Made by a program: the position numbers and the translations under genes
Origin: Quillaja saponaria
Lineage: Eukaryota; Streptophyta; Magnoliopsida; Fabales; Quillajaceae
Direction of reading: 5' to 3'
Length of the DNA: 64,000 nt
NCBI GenBank assembly: GCA_029379385.1
Contig: CM055611.1
Coordinates: 17,058,062 to 17,122,061 of the forward strand
In this document: positions 47,969 to 61,100 of the stretch, in pieces
Position numbering within the stretch: the stretch's first letter is position 1
Layout: every line of letters begins with the position of its first letter
The notes under the pieces: model-generated
The model's input: only the letters and a program-made list of their open reading frames with translations
Database searches by the model: none
Told to the model about the DNA's origin: nothing

Positions 47969-49457
47969 CAAGTCCCTTCTAAGCAACTCCTAACATAATG
48001 GTTCCTCATTCAAATTGTGAAGTTGCTACATGATAGTTGGATATGCTAGAACCTGAAATTAGATGCAGAGTGGAGAAAGTAGTTTCTTCTTCCTTTTCTT
48101 GTTTTAACCACATGTTTCAAATTGACTATTTATATAGGAGTACATTCAACACCATCCCCCGTAGATTAAAAGAAAAATGAACTATCTTGTTTATGCTGGA
48201 CAATGTTCTGCTTTCTTGCATGTGAGAAGTTTATGCTATGTTACATGTCATGACTCTTGCAGATGTTTTCAAATTGTAAAGTACCCCAATTTCTTTGCTA
48301 AGTGGGATATCCCTCATGCCATAAGCTGGATTTTGATCCTATTAGAGAGCTTAAGAAATAATTTTTATTTCCTCTCCAAAATTAAAACATAAAAGGAGAG
48401 AAAAGTATGGTTTTTCTCCATCAGAAAAACATGAAAAGATAGAAATCGGGGACATGTTTTTAACGCTTTAAAAAGATCACTCATTCATATACTACTTTCA
48501 AAATGCTAAAATTAATTAGTCCAGACCCGATCAGTAAATCAGGTATAAAAGAGCATACATATAGCACAGGATCTCGATTTCTTCTAGTCCTTTAACATGA
48601 GATGATTCAGTTTCGTGAGAAAAATAATTTTTCTCTTTTCAAAATCATTTTTTTTAATTAAAACAAGAATTGTGTCTTTGTCCAAAATAACCCCCTTCAT
48701 GTTCCAACATGACAACTTTGGTTTTCTTTCTTGTAATTATTTATTTTAAAATACGAGTAAAATGTATTTTATCTCTTGTAGTTTGGCTTGTTAACAATGG
48801 GATTCGTGGTTTATTTTATCCAAAATACTCCTAGTTAGATCGCCTTATCCAACTTATCTTATCTTTAGATGAAATCTGTCCAAACTAAGTCCTTATTTGG
48901 TTTAGCTTTTAAAATAGTTTTTAGGTTTAAGCTTTTCTACAAAACTGTTTAGTAATAGAGATTTTATTTTTTAAGCTTTATCAAAAAACATTTTGAGTTT
49001 TTACAAACCTAAAAGCCGAAGCTAGAAAAAGAAACTTTTGCAAATAGAAACTAAAAGAATCTCAAATGAATTTTAATAATTATCTTATTTAGACAACTTT
49101 AACTATAATATATGTCAAAATGACATTTTTAGTAATTTTAATACTTAATATTTTTATAAAAAAATAAAATCAAACAATTTTTTAATATCTGAGAGTGCTT
49201 TTACATTAACTCTTCCAAACACCTTTTCAGCTTTTTATGCAGTATTTTTTTAAACAATTATACTTAAAAAATATTTTTATATACAGCACTTTTACACACA
49301 AATCATTCCCTTTATACTCACATGCATTGCACTTAAGTATACTGTTGCTTCAAAATGCGCGATAATCTTTCCTCATTTCATTCCAAAATTCTGAAAGCAC
49401 TAAGCATTCACCCTCTCTTGTTTCTCTCAATGATTATTTATATTTTTCATGTCCTCT

Positions 49458-50040
49458 ATGTCTCATAGATCAATTGGGTCTAGATGTTCGGGAGTTTCTA
49501 GTGCACCAAATGCTTCAAGGGTTACAAGAAAGTCAGGCACAAACAATAAAACAAAAATTATTGTTGTGGTGAAATTTCTCAATTGAAGTCTGCTTGGACA
49601 AAAACAATATAGGAAAAAGATTGGATGTGGGAGGTTTGGGGTAAGAGTTCTGTTTTCGTAAATTTTGGATCTTACCTTGTCTGTTTCCGGTTAATGAATT
49701 TAGGACTTTATGATGTCAAGTTAATGATTTTTGTTTTTATTTTAGCTTACTAATTTGTAAGGTTTTTCATATAACAAAAACAAAAACCTGTAATTTTTAT
49801 TTTTTTTTAATAGTTTGATACTGAAATTTGTGATCATGGGATTGAAGTTATGAAGGAACTCCTTTAAAAGAATGTTGCATTATATAACTAAGAGTCTGAA
49901 AAGTTCGTAAATGAAAAAATAAGGAAATGCAGGAAGCTATTGTAGCATCATATGCCATTAAAGCTGAAAATAAATAATGAGGCAGCTGCAAAAGTCTTGA
50001 AAATCGTCCAAGATGTTGAATCGAAGGGAAAAAAATTTAT
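49458..50040 (+). pseudogene. GRF-type zinc-finger protein pseudogene
   Basis: The first segment opens ATG-TCT (MSHRSIGSRCSGVSS), then after a one-base frame shift reads CGEISQLKSAWTK and, in a further frame, a GCGRF-like piece. This is the layout of small plant proteins with a GRF zinc ribbon (C-x-C-GE ... GRRFWGC). A donor-like GGTAAGAG near 49640 and an acceptor-like AATAG near 49812 bound an intron, and exon 2 then reads FDTEICDHGIEVMKELL and more with stops. At least two frame breaks and several stops show it is dead. Such genes often travel with DNA transposons. Confidence 0.6.
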
Positions 50041-51317
50041 GTAAATTGTTGCGTTTGACATGGACAATAATTATAAGTTATGTTTTGTTAAAAATGCTAA
50101 ATTACATGTGATGTGAGGGATATGTAATTTTTTTAAACTATTGGTTAATCATACAGGGCGAGATCATGTGGGTTGAAATTAGTTGACAGGTTAACATCTT
50201 GATGTATTTTTTATATAAATACTTTGTATTGAGATGATCAGTTTGTGCGAGATTTTAGTGGTAATGAAAATAGGGAATTAGAGCTCTGTCAAACATAACT
50301 ATCTTTTTCATCATCATAGTTATATATATCATTGAATTAGATACAAGTGTGAAGGAACACAATATGGACTCGTCCTAAAAACAAATTCAATATTGAAAAA
50401 TCCTCCATTAAAACATATTCACAGTTGAAATTGAAACATATTAATCATTAAACATAATCATCCTTATCATTCTTAATACATTAGTCAATAATAAAATATA
50501 ATCAACATCTTTCATCCTTAATATAACTCAATTAACATTCTTAATAAATACACATCTACATATCATTCACAATTTACTCAAAAAAACATACATACATAAT
50601 CATCATTTCAATTTATTATTATTATTTATTATTTATTTATTTTTATTTTTTTGCAGCTTTCTCTTCTCTAATTTGCAGCTTTTCTCTGATAGTTGTAACT
50701 GAAATTCTTGTTCTTTTATTCTCTCTTTGGCCTCTTTTGTTTGACTTTGTTGGATGAGTTGTGATAGCCAATAAGAAGACCTAAACTCTTAATTTGGTGT
50801 TTGGGTTGTTTTTTCCTTCACTACATGTTGGTATATTGTCCTATGATAACAAAAATAGTATATTAATATATATTTTGAATACAAACATACATAGTATATT
50901 TAGAATGAGAGATTTATGGCAAACTTTTCGTTTGCTTGCTATGTTAAAAGGTTGGATTTTTTGTATAATGCTCCCTTTTATGTCCAGCTTTCTTACATTT
51001 TCCAAGGTGACTTGACCCACTTTTTCTTGTCGCTTTTTTAGCACCAACATTATCTTCTTTGGCTTGATTTTTCTAATTTTTTCATTTCCTGCTAACCTTT
51101 TTGGGTCTGCTATTTGGTTTCTAATGTTGAGGAAGCATCATAGGTTGATAATAAGTTTATTTCTAATCACGTTGCTCAAGAATTAGAACCACAACATATG
51201 AGTATGCTGACAGGTATGTGTCTTTACTAAAATATTGATGAGCATATTGTTTTGGTTGATCCTCATTCATCTGGATTGATGCAACAACATATTTGTATGG
51301 TATTCCAATTAATTGTC

Positions 51318-52040
51318 ATTAGTGTCGGATCTAGAAAATTTTGCCAGTGAGGGCAAATATTTTATTTTTATAAATAATAAATTAATTATATATATACACG
51401 CCACAGACAACAAATTGTTTTCAATAAGTTTTTTGAAAAAGAAAAGAAAAATTACTAAGTCTTATGGACATATTTTTATTTCACGAAAATAATAAAAACC
51501 TTACAATTCGAATTCTAGTGAATCAAAGTTTGGTTTTAATAATTTTTAATAAAAGATGATGAGAGAAAATAAATGCCGAACTAATGAGATTAATAGTTTC
51601 TAAAGACAATTTTAATCAAAAGGCTAGAAGTTATAATATCTGTAAAGTACCCTACTCATTTTTCTAATAGTTGAAAAATACACTATGATTTTGGTTATCA
51701 AATGTTATGAGTTTAGTGAAAAAATTCAAATGGGCTACAAAAAATTGAATATTGTTTTTCCTTATTAAATTGTTAGATTTTTAGTAAATTTTAAAGAGTT
51801 AAGTGCCAAATTTTAAAATTTACATAATATAATCTAACTAATGTTAGTTTTATTTTTATCTTAAGAAATTTATAAGTGTGATGAAATTGAAAACAATTAA
51901 AATATGTGGGGGGAAATTTTATTTAACACTAAATGAGTGGGGACAATATAATATTTTTTCATAGGACGTATATATAATTTTCAAAAGCCAGTTAGGTCAA
52001 CTGCCTCTATTGGCTTCTTATTAGATCCACCCTTGGCTGT
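51318..52040. mobile_element. Possible old DNA transposon
   Basis: Left edge GTCGGATCTAGAAAATTTTG with GAGGGCAAAT just inside, and right edge TTAGATCCACCCTTGGCTG, carry an inverted GGATCTA core. The 700-bp interior is AT-rich and non-coding. Only a short inverted match is visible, so this is weak. Confidence 0.35.
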
Positions 52041-52329
52041 CATCTTTTACATCCACAAGTGTGGCTATTTACGTCAACAACATATGATGTATCATAAACA
52101 GTTAACCTCCAACTTTCTTCACGTCTTTTTCTGTAGTCACCCTCCCTCAGTGTTGTTGTATTTTTCTTTGCTCAGTAAAGCTATATGCACATCACACTTA
52201 AGTTACTTTCTAACAGTTTTATTCATGTCTTTCAGCTTCCAGGTTGAAATATCAATAGGCATATCTCCATATTTTATTAATTATTGAGGTGATGGTCATA
52301 AGTTTATTATCAAATATTTTGGGACAGTC

Positions 52330-53430
52330 ATACTCTAAGCATGAATCCTCTAGCCACACCTCTTCCTACATACATATTATTTTATTTTCATTTCTAACAC
52401 ATTCAATGTCATAACCATTGCTTATATTACATTCTTTCAAAGCTTCTCTGAACACCTAAGCATTTATGAACTTCATTCCTATTCTAATTACACATGTTAG
52501 TGACTTTATTAAACTCTGGTAGCAACTCAGTAATCTCATCGTAAGTGGCATATCATTGAGACAATCATATTCATCCTCTATATTTGATAAGTCGTACTTT
52601 ATTTTTTTAGCATTAGTAGAACTCTCTCCTATTTTTTGTATCCTCAATATATCTTGGTCTTTATCAGAATCACAAACATAATCATTATCAATACCAGACT
52701 CAGAAAAAGCAAGTGGATTGCCTTTGATCTTAGTGATTCTCTTTTTTTTTTTAGTGGTATTGTTCTTCTTAATTGTACTAAAAATCTTCCTCCTTGTGAG
52801 TTTTTCTACTCCAGTTTGTTTATTACCCTTTCTCTTCATAATTTCACTTTTCTACATAGTTTCACTATTCTTCACAGTTTCCCTCCTAGTCACATTTTCC
52901 CTCAATTTCACTTATTTCAAATATGTCATCAATTTAAAACGTCTTTCTATGTAATAATTTTTTAAGTTTAACTATTATGTTAGTCATCTCTTCATTATTT
53001 GGAATGTTGACATCCCCTACTTCAACATTATATATGCATTGTCACTGCCTTAATCTTCCCTTTCTCTTTCATTATTATTAACATCACCAAAACCAGCACC
53101 TTCACCATTTCCAGCCCCTTCACAATCACAAGCACACTTACCATCACCCTTATATCTTACATTCCCAATTTCAAAGGACTAATACTTTGCTTATATATAT
53201 ATATAACACAAAAGTCTTCCCATTCTTATATTCCTTAAGCATAGCCATAATCTGTTTATCTGATTGAATAAATACTAACTCATTAGGTTATAAACTCATT
53301 CCAAACTTTTAAGTAATAAATGGGTGAGATTATAAGGTATTCTATGTCACTTCCCAACTCTTGCAGCTCCTAATAACTATTCAAGTCAAGGTCTAAATAT
53401 TGTATTTCTACAAAACCACATATATATCTA
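52330..53430 (-). pseudogene. Mutator-like (MuDR) transposase N-terminal remnant
   Basis: On the minus strand a decayed protein runs from about 53430. First comes a segment like the N-terminal domain of plant MULE transposases (FVEIQYLDLDLNSY). The 127-codon open block 52839-52456 then ends CVIRIGMKFINA. Past a TAG stop the frame continues VFREALKECNISNGYDIECV and NENKIIC, which matches the G-M-x-F-x-x-x-x-x-FREAL start of the MuDR DNA-binding domain. The catalytic part is absent and several stops interrupt it. Confidence 0.65.
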
Positions 53431-53988
53431 TTCAAGGGAGATTAGAGAAAATTTCCCATGGTGAATCACAAAGGTTAAGCCAACTATAACCTATAAAATA
53501 AACTAATATAACACATGTTAGTCACTCCAGTTTTTATATGACATCCAACCATAGGTTTTCAGAAATATAACGGAATAAACTAAGTAATTTCAACAAATAT
53601 AACACATGTTACCAACTAATTTCAACAAATATAACACATGTTACACACTAAGTTTTATCTATTTCATCAAACAATATAACAATATCCAAAAAGTAACATA
53701 AATTCACAATTTTCTAACTCTAACATTCATAATAGCATATTGATGTTACAATTGAAAACTTAAATAAATAATTAGGTTTTTAGAAATCTCACTACTTAGT
53801 AAAAAAAATTAAAAATTAAAAAATTCTCCAATAACACAACCTTAATCAGAACCAGTAAAAGAAAGTGAAATGCAAATCTTTTGAATCAATAATTTATTTT
53901 TATTTTTATTTTTTTCAACTAAATGAATCCAAATTATGGAAGGTTTTCTATTAAAAATTTAAAAAAACGAATGAAGTGATTGAAGGTA

Positions 53989-54499
53989 AGGGTGTGGCTC
54001 CGCTCGGCTCGGCTCTTCTCTTTTTAGGCAAGTTTGAGCTCGGCTAGAGCTCGTCTCAGACTCGAGAGCTTAAGCTCGTTAAAAGCTCGAGCTAGGCTCG
54101 TTAAGGGCTCTTGAAGATTTTTGACAATTTTAAAAATGTTTTGTATGTAAGAAAAGTTGAACCCAAGACTACTTAGTAAAGTATATATATAAATTACCAC
54201 CAAACTAAGTAACTATTTATGTTAGTTTTTTGCTAGCATAAAAAAAAATTATATTAGTTTTTTATATATAAATAGATTTATTATAATTGTATATATAAAT
54301 AATAAAATTTTTATTAAATAATATTAAACGAGCCAAGTCACGAGTTGAATTTTAAAAATATTGTGATGGACTCATTTTATTAAATGAGCTTAAAATAAAG
54401 CTCAATATCGACTTGTTTAAAAAACGAGCCGAGCTTGACTGAGCTTTTAACAAGTAGCTCAAGAGCTGTTCACGAACTAGTTTAGCTCATTGTCACCCT
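53989..54499. mobile_element. GAGCTCG-rich non-autonomous DNA transposon
   Basis: Ends AGGGTGTGG and TGTCACCCT are inverted. The flanks ATTGAAGGTA (53979-53988) and ATTGAAAGTA (54501-54510) match at 9 of 10 bases and look like a target duplication. The subterminal parts are dense in GCTCGGCTCG, GAGCTCG and CGAGCCGAGC words in inverted arrangement. No coding capacity. A duplication of about 9-10 bp would suit a Mutator-like element; 8 bp would suit hAT. Confidence 0.7.
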
Positions 54500-54887
54500 A
54501 ATTGAAAGTAGTGAGGATTTGAGAATTTTGAGATTTAGAAAATTAGAGAAAGAATTTAGGAAATGAAGGGGGAGAACTTACCAGTTTGAGGCAATAAATA
54601 TATATATGTATATATATATATTTTTTCAAGAATATCCACAAACCCTTTAGATTAGAGATATACTTTACTCTCAAAATAAAACTACTTCAACTAAATTGCA
54701 TCCAAATAACTGTGAGAAGGTCTGGGTCGTTTAGAACTTAGAACTAGAAGCACTCTGTTTTTCGGGGTGTGTGCTTTATTTGCCCCAAATACAAATACAG
54801 GGAGTGATTGTCGTCCCACTTTACTCATTAGTATATTTAGGCATATCCAGCCCAAAGGTACTTAACTCACAGTGACGACTTTCTCAC

Positions 54888-54888
54888 T

Positions 54889-54925
<37 letters not shown>
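54888..54925 (+). repeat. CT microsatellite in leader of YqgF gene
   Basis: A nearly pure CT run ends 7 bases before the start codon, so it lies in the probable 5' UTR. Read as protein from an upstream GTG it would give a Ser-Leu repeat, but that start is not credible. Confidence 0.85.
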
Positions 54926-54929
<4 letters not shown>

Positions 54930-54931
54930 AA

Positions 54932-57900
54932 ATGTCGTCTAAGCAACTGCGACCTCTACCACTACCAGCACAGACTCCTTATCTCTGTTCCCGACGGTTC
55001 TGTTCAATCCGGTATGGTGGTATATCAAAACCCATTAATGCTCCTATGTCTCTGCAACTATATTCAACACCAAGTAGTAAATATTGCTGCAAAATAAGGG
55101 CAATTACTTTGGATGACATTCCCCCTAATGCCGTTCGCCGGAAAAGAGACCCACAATGGAGAGGAGGGTTCAGTCTAGGTGTGGACTTGGGAATGGCTCG
55201 CAGTGGCGTTGCCCTTAGTAAAGGCTTCTCTATACGCCCTCTTACGGTAATATGTGATCCAAGCTTATATTGCTTTGCCCTTGTAATATGTACGATGTAT
55301 TACTTTTTTGACCCTTTCTTCGGCTGGTTTGAAAATGAAGGAAATTGAAATAAGTAGAGCAATTTCTATTTATTACGTTTTGTGTTAATTTTGAGGTGGT
55401 TTGAGTTAGTGTCTGCTCTCATTGTGAATGCATTGAGTGAGAACTTACATTTCCTGGAACCTTATTGTGAAGGGGCTGATTTAATTGCGTTGACATTCAA
55501 GTTACAATTGTTTTTCGGATTAGAACTTTGGATTATTTTGAGTTAAGTCAGTATTTGTCAAAAATGGTTCCAGTCTTCCAAGTTAGGCTTCAGAAAAAGT
55601 TGCAATTTTTGCTGTCATTTGGGCAAACGCTTTGATGTTTATTTTTTATTTCTTTCATGGGTTCATGCCTCTCAGATGTCTTTCACACTTTTTTGAAGTG
55701 CATAGAATTCAACTTGTGGAATTGGAACCCTTAATACAGTAAGCTGCAGACAATTTACAAGTATTTTGACATTGTCTTTTTAAGAATTGGTTGCTAATAC
55801 ACCTTGTATTCATGGAAGTTTCATCATGAGATTATTTTATTTTATTTTTCAATCAAACAACTTTTCCATCCTTATACTTCTGTAGATGGTATAGGTTTTG
55901 GAATTGCGAGGACAAAAATTTGATGTTAAGCTACTTCAGATTGCAGAACAGGAGGTCGGGTCTCTCTCTCTTACAAACACATAAACATAAAATGTACCTA
56001 AAAGATTGTGGGTTGATATTTAACTTACTTACATTCTTTATAGTTTTCTTATCAAAAAACATTACTTCAAAATGTGTAGGAGGCTGATGAGTTTATAATT
56101 GGACTTCCTATATCTTTTGATGGAAAAGAGACGCCTCAGTCAAATAAAGTTCGCAGTATTGCAGGAAGGCTTGCTGTTCAAGCTGCAGAGAGGTAATGCG
56201 GTTGGATCAAATTTTTGCTTCTTCTTTCTGCTTTCTGCTTTTCGTCATTTAGAAAAGTCCATCTGAATTTACCCTAGGTATCATGAATCAGAATCCAAGG
56301 TTATGCATGCTCAATTTCATTCTGGTAATGTAGCCATTTTTAAAGCTTCCAATTTCAAATACACCAAATTTAATGATTTATGACCAAAACTGTGGTTTAT
56401 GGTTGTGCTACTTGACTCCCAATGCACAACCAATTTGGGGTTTGCCAATTGCACTAAGTGTATATTTTTCTATACCTTGGACGGTACTTGATTGCTCTCT
56501 GTGCAAGACAGACTAACAATATAGCTTTAGTTTTAGTCCTAAGTAAGTTTCACATCTTCCAAGTGATTAATTTGATGTAATATTAAAGCTTTGGAATCTG
56601 AAGCTTATCTATTTCTGTGAACTATGATGCATTATTGGCTAGTGCTTTTTTTTCTTTTTTGGGTCCTCGTTAGGGAATATTAAAATATAATGAGTTTTTT
56701 ACATGTGGATATTTGATCAGAATTTCAAACTACAGGGGTTGGAGAGTTTACTTGCAGGATGAACATGGAACGACAGCACAAGCCACAGATCTTATGATTA
56801 ACATGTAATTATCTTTTCAAAAGCATTTTTTTTCCCCTTCTTGAGGAGTACAAGATGTTTATTGCCATTGGGTTTTTTGTGGTTCCTCCTCTCTTGATTG
56901 AATTTCTTAATCAGCTAAAATTGCTTAAAGCCATGAATATTTAAACAGGTGGAATCACTTGGGTTTATCTTAAAGTGAGCAACATTTAGCAAGTTGGCAA
57001 CATATGTATTGATGTAATATTTTGGCATCAAATGATTACCAGTATGAAAACATGAAATCAAAAGACTGAATTTGGTTACTTTATTTCTAAAGAATACAGA
57101 ATTCATATTTTTTAAGAAAGACTAGAAATCGGGCAGTGAATATTTAAATAGGTTGAATCATTTGGGTTTATCTCATAAGGAGCAATGTTTAGTAAATTTG
57201 CCTTTGGCAACACATGTATTGATGTAGTATTTGGCATCACATTGTTACCTGTATAAAATCCATGAAATACTGAATACAGTTACTATATTTATAATTACAT
57301 AATTCTTAGTCTATAAGAAGGATAAAATGGACCTGCAGATGCTCTATGCCTTTATAGAGTTAAGCCTTCTACAGAAGAGCTTTCATGGCAGAGGTGTTAC
57401 TAAATGCTTACTAGGATGTCTTGGGTCCTTTTATTTTTGAACTGTAGGAAGGAGGAAAATATTGAAATTTGAAACAAGAAAGGGGAAGACGAAAAAGAAC
57501 GCTCAGTTCTTTTTTCAATAAACACAACTTAGAGCTGCAGGGTGCAAACCCAAGACACAATACAACTTGAACTCCATTTGATGATTTTTCTGCTTTTATA
57601 TCGTGCTTGACATAGCATGCTTTTTCTAACCTCACGGCTCACTCGTGCCAATTGATATGAGTAGTGAAGTAATTCCACATCAATCATTAGAGTTCTTTTG
57701 ATGAAAGTACATGACACTTGAATTCTGAGACAAGGATATAAACTTATATAATGTTATCAATGCCATGTAAAAGTTTCTCCTAGAAAACCGTTGTTATGTT
57801 GGGTATCTAATCTGGTCAAAATGCTTTCAGGGGCCTTAGCAAGTCTGCTCGGCAAAAGAAAAATGATGCATATGCTGCTATGGTATGGAATAGTAATTAT

Positions 57901-58181
57901 CATGTTCAGCTCCCTTGCAGCTTTTAATATATTTTTGCCTTTTAATTGGTACACTATTTGGTATTTCAATCTTTCTGGTTTACTCATTTTATTGGATTGT
58001 AAAATGCAACCATACAGGGAACATACTAACGTAATTTTTATCTGTTACTTTTTATCTGCAGATGGTACTTGAGAGATATTTCTCCACGACAGGCCAAGGG
58101 CTTGAACTGGTACTACCTAAGAATTTAGATCTACAAGAAAACCTAAGAAGAGGCCCACCCAAAGACATTGATTTTTTCTGA
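54932..58181 (+). CDS. YqgF/RuvX-like RNase H-fold nuclease, probably plastid-targeted
   Basis: Six exons with GT-AG introns: 54932-55246, 55895-55954, 56080-56192, 56736-56804, 57831-57882 and 58062-58181. They join in frame to 242 residues ending FF-stop (TGA). Bacterial relatives (YqgF) process the 5' end of 16S rRNA precursor and have the RuvC/RNase H fold. Core motifs are visible: LGVDLGMARSGVALS (first catalytic Asp, residue 90), FIIGLPISFDGKE, RVYLQDEHGTTAQA (acidic pair) and NDAYAAMMVLERYF (third Asp). The roughly 80-residue N-terminal extension is rich in Ser, Arg and Pro with few acids at first, like a chloroplast transit peptide. The ATG at 54932 is the first reasonable one after the CT run. 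Role in organellar rRNA processing is inferred from family. The exon 4-5 joins were checked by codon phase only. Confidence 0.92.
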
Positions 58182-61100
58182 GGAATTTGAGGGTTGAAGT
58201 TGCTCTCGTCATGAATTTTGAGATCCATAGTTGTACAGATGATATATTTTAACTAGCAGTCTAGCACCAGACCTGAAACTAAAAATGTTGGTAGCAATAT
58301 ACCTTAACAATATTTTGTTTAGACAAATAAATATGGAGAAGAGAGAACAATATTGAATAGTTGGGCATTCCAATTTACGAGAATCATCAACAATCAACTC
58401 ATGCATATTTTTTCTTACAATATAGTGAAATTTATACATATTTTCAGTTGCAGATATGAAATTATTGTTTAGTACCGATATTTAAATATATCTATGAATA
58501 CTTGTTAGTATTTGATTGTATCTAAAGATACGGTTAGATATTTTTGATATTTTTGGATATTGTATTTAACAAATTTTAATTTTTTTAATATTTTTTGAAG
58601 ATATTCTTATTGTCAATAAAAGTAAAAAATAAATAAATAAATATTGGAGATTAATGTAAAGAATTGACAAAAAATTATTTAGTGATATGTAGTTTTTAAT
58701 TCATAAAATAAAGAAATTTTATTTTAACTATTTTTCTTTATAAATATTTACCAAGAGTTCATATTTTTTTTAATTTAAAAATTATAACTAATAAAATTTG
58801 TTATTTTTATTTTTTTTACATATTAAGTATTAATATGACCAATTAAGTTATATAAACTAGATTATACAATTATATTTTATTAGTATAAAAACTTTTAAAA
58901 AAATTATTATGTGAAATCTAGTCAAATGATAAGAAAATAAATATAGTGAAATATAAGTATTATTTTTAAACTTTATTTGATTTAGTGAATATGTATTAGT
59001 TGTATCATGTATAATTTGATAAATGATTGAGATTAAATATGTAAAAAGAAAATATAAATTATGTGAAGAGACAAATCAAATCTTCAAATATGTACAATTA
59101 ATTATTATATATATTATAAAATATAATATTTTTACATATATTTATATATTTATGAGATTGTATAACGTTTCCATAATGTTTCCGATACGTATCCAATATA
59201 TTTTCATTTTTATACTGACCAATACAGTATTTTTGATAAATATCTTATATATTTTTATTTCTATATTGACCGATATTATATTAATAAACGATATTTTGAT
59301 GTAGAAAAGTGAGTCCAGAAAGTAACAACGACCTTTGTAAGTGTTTCTCATTTTATTTGATGGCCCTTTTGGGGACAAAATTTGTGTAGAATTGGTTTAA
59401 CTGAACTTTATTCAATTTAAAATTATCACCAGTTATTCTGGTAGGAGAATTCTTTCCTTTTTCTTTTTTTTTATCGAATTGTGGTAGCAGAGATTGAAAA
59501 GATTTCTTGGGTATAATACCTGCTGTTACATTTCTGTCATCATGTTGCAAAATCATCAGATTTCAATTTAGGTACCATACCCCGTGAGAAATTGAAATGA
59601 ACTCCTTGGGTTATAGCAGTGTCAAATTTCATTAAGTATCCACATTGGTATCACCATATCCCTCCCATTTGCCTCTTAAGCATGAACTAATACTATTTTT
59701 CCAGTGCATTAAAGCACAATGTAAGCAATTGACACAGCAAAATCAGCCACAAGAAAATTTAATTTATTCATTTGCTTCCACAACTTCAATCCATTGCTTT
59801 GACATGTTCCCAAATGTTTTGGGTTATTAATGAGGCCACAATCTCATCTTTGGGAATAAAAACCACCGACTCTGTATGCAAATGTTGTTCACTCAAACGA
59901 TTTTGCTTGTGAATTGCAAATAATTACTAAATTAATCAGTTTGCTTTCTTGAGGCCATAATCATAACTGTTTTTCTTTCCTTTTTCTTTTTTCTTTTTTT
60001 GGGTCTCAAAGAAAGTGCAGTAGGCGAAACGGTTGGAATGTCAAGATCCCTTGAGTGCCAAATTTTTCTCCTACCGGGTTTGGCCCATTCCTTGAAAGAA
60101 GTTTTTGGTTCAATTGTTCAACGGTTGGTTGTGCCTATGAACAGTTTCAGCTCTGAACTACACATTCTCTGCCCGCATCTGGAACTGGAGCATAACTGCT
60201 CTGCCATCGTAGAAAGCCAAAGCAAAAAAGCACGAAAACGGATTAAGTTCAGACTAGTCTTAGTACCTAAACCAAGCATAGGAAATTATGAAGAATGAAA
60301 GAGTCACCAGAAGCTTTGCATTACTAATGCACTTGAAGTTTCTAGTCTTCTGTTGCAAAATCAGACACGAACTATGATCAACTCTTCAGAATCACATGGA
60401 TTAAGGAGGCACTCCAGCAGAGATTCCCAGTATGATTTATATTTTGATGCCTGAAAATGATACAAACTTATAAATTTAAGAGGAGAGACCAAATCATTCA
60501 AATCTTACAACATCAATGATATCCATAGTTAAAAACAGAAGATAAGCGCGCTTTTTCATGTGGCTCTCAATGAATGCAAACTTGCTTGGATGAGGAAAAC
60601 AGATAAGTGGATGACAGCAAAACTCAATAAGAACAAGACATTCCAAAGGTTAGAAAGGCAAGTTGGAATAGCATTCAGTTAATCTAAACACACTCCATTC
60701 GGCCGCAGAGATGACAAAAGAAAGCCATTCCTTTTTTTTTCTTGTGCTAAGTAAAGCTATTGTTACCAAAGAAAATGGGTACATGTAGTAAACAACCACA
60801 GCCAACAAACCACTTCTTTTGCTTGGGAAATAATTATCTAGTTTGTTACTCGAGACACCCTCTGCAAGAATAACGAGGTATTAATTTCTTTTACCAGTAA
60901 CATTATTTTCCATGAAGATAAGTTTTATATAACAACCATGTGTAGACCCTTCTCTTCAATCCCTAATGTTAGCTTCGGTAGCATCCTACCAAGTGTTTTA
61001 TAAAAATGAAATTAAGCCTTAACAAAATCAAACGCTAGCTGAGATACAACAGCTTAAGTTGCAAACTGCAGTTTTAACACCATGAAGCATTTGGGGTTTG

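Larger units (their letters stand above)
47969..54931. other. Non-coding spacer with broken transposon genes
   Basis: The first few hundred bases are probably the 3' UTR of the zinc-finger gene. After that come a GRF-type zinc-finger pseudogene, an old DNA element, a Mutator-like transposase remnant and a GAGCTCG-rich element, listed separately. The intervening DNA (for example 50050-51300) is AT-rich and shows no gene. The last 200 bp is promoter and leader of the YqgF gene. Confidence 0.6.

Noticed and set aside
48895..49270. Possible MITE with TTTGGTTTAGCTTTTAAAA near the left and AGAGTGCTTTTACATTAAC near the right
   Set aside because: The ends only faintly resemble inverted copies and no target duplication could be seen.
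52033..52287. Plus-strand 84-codon frame
   Set aside because: Overlaps the end of the MULE remnant on the other strand; Phe/Ser/His-rich with no motif.
59999..60298. 99-codon open stretch downstream of the YqgF gene
   Set aside because: The first codon is TTG, not ATG, there is no recognisable motif or splice context, and the sequence beyond it is non-coding. Not called as a gene.
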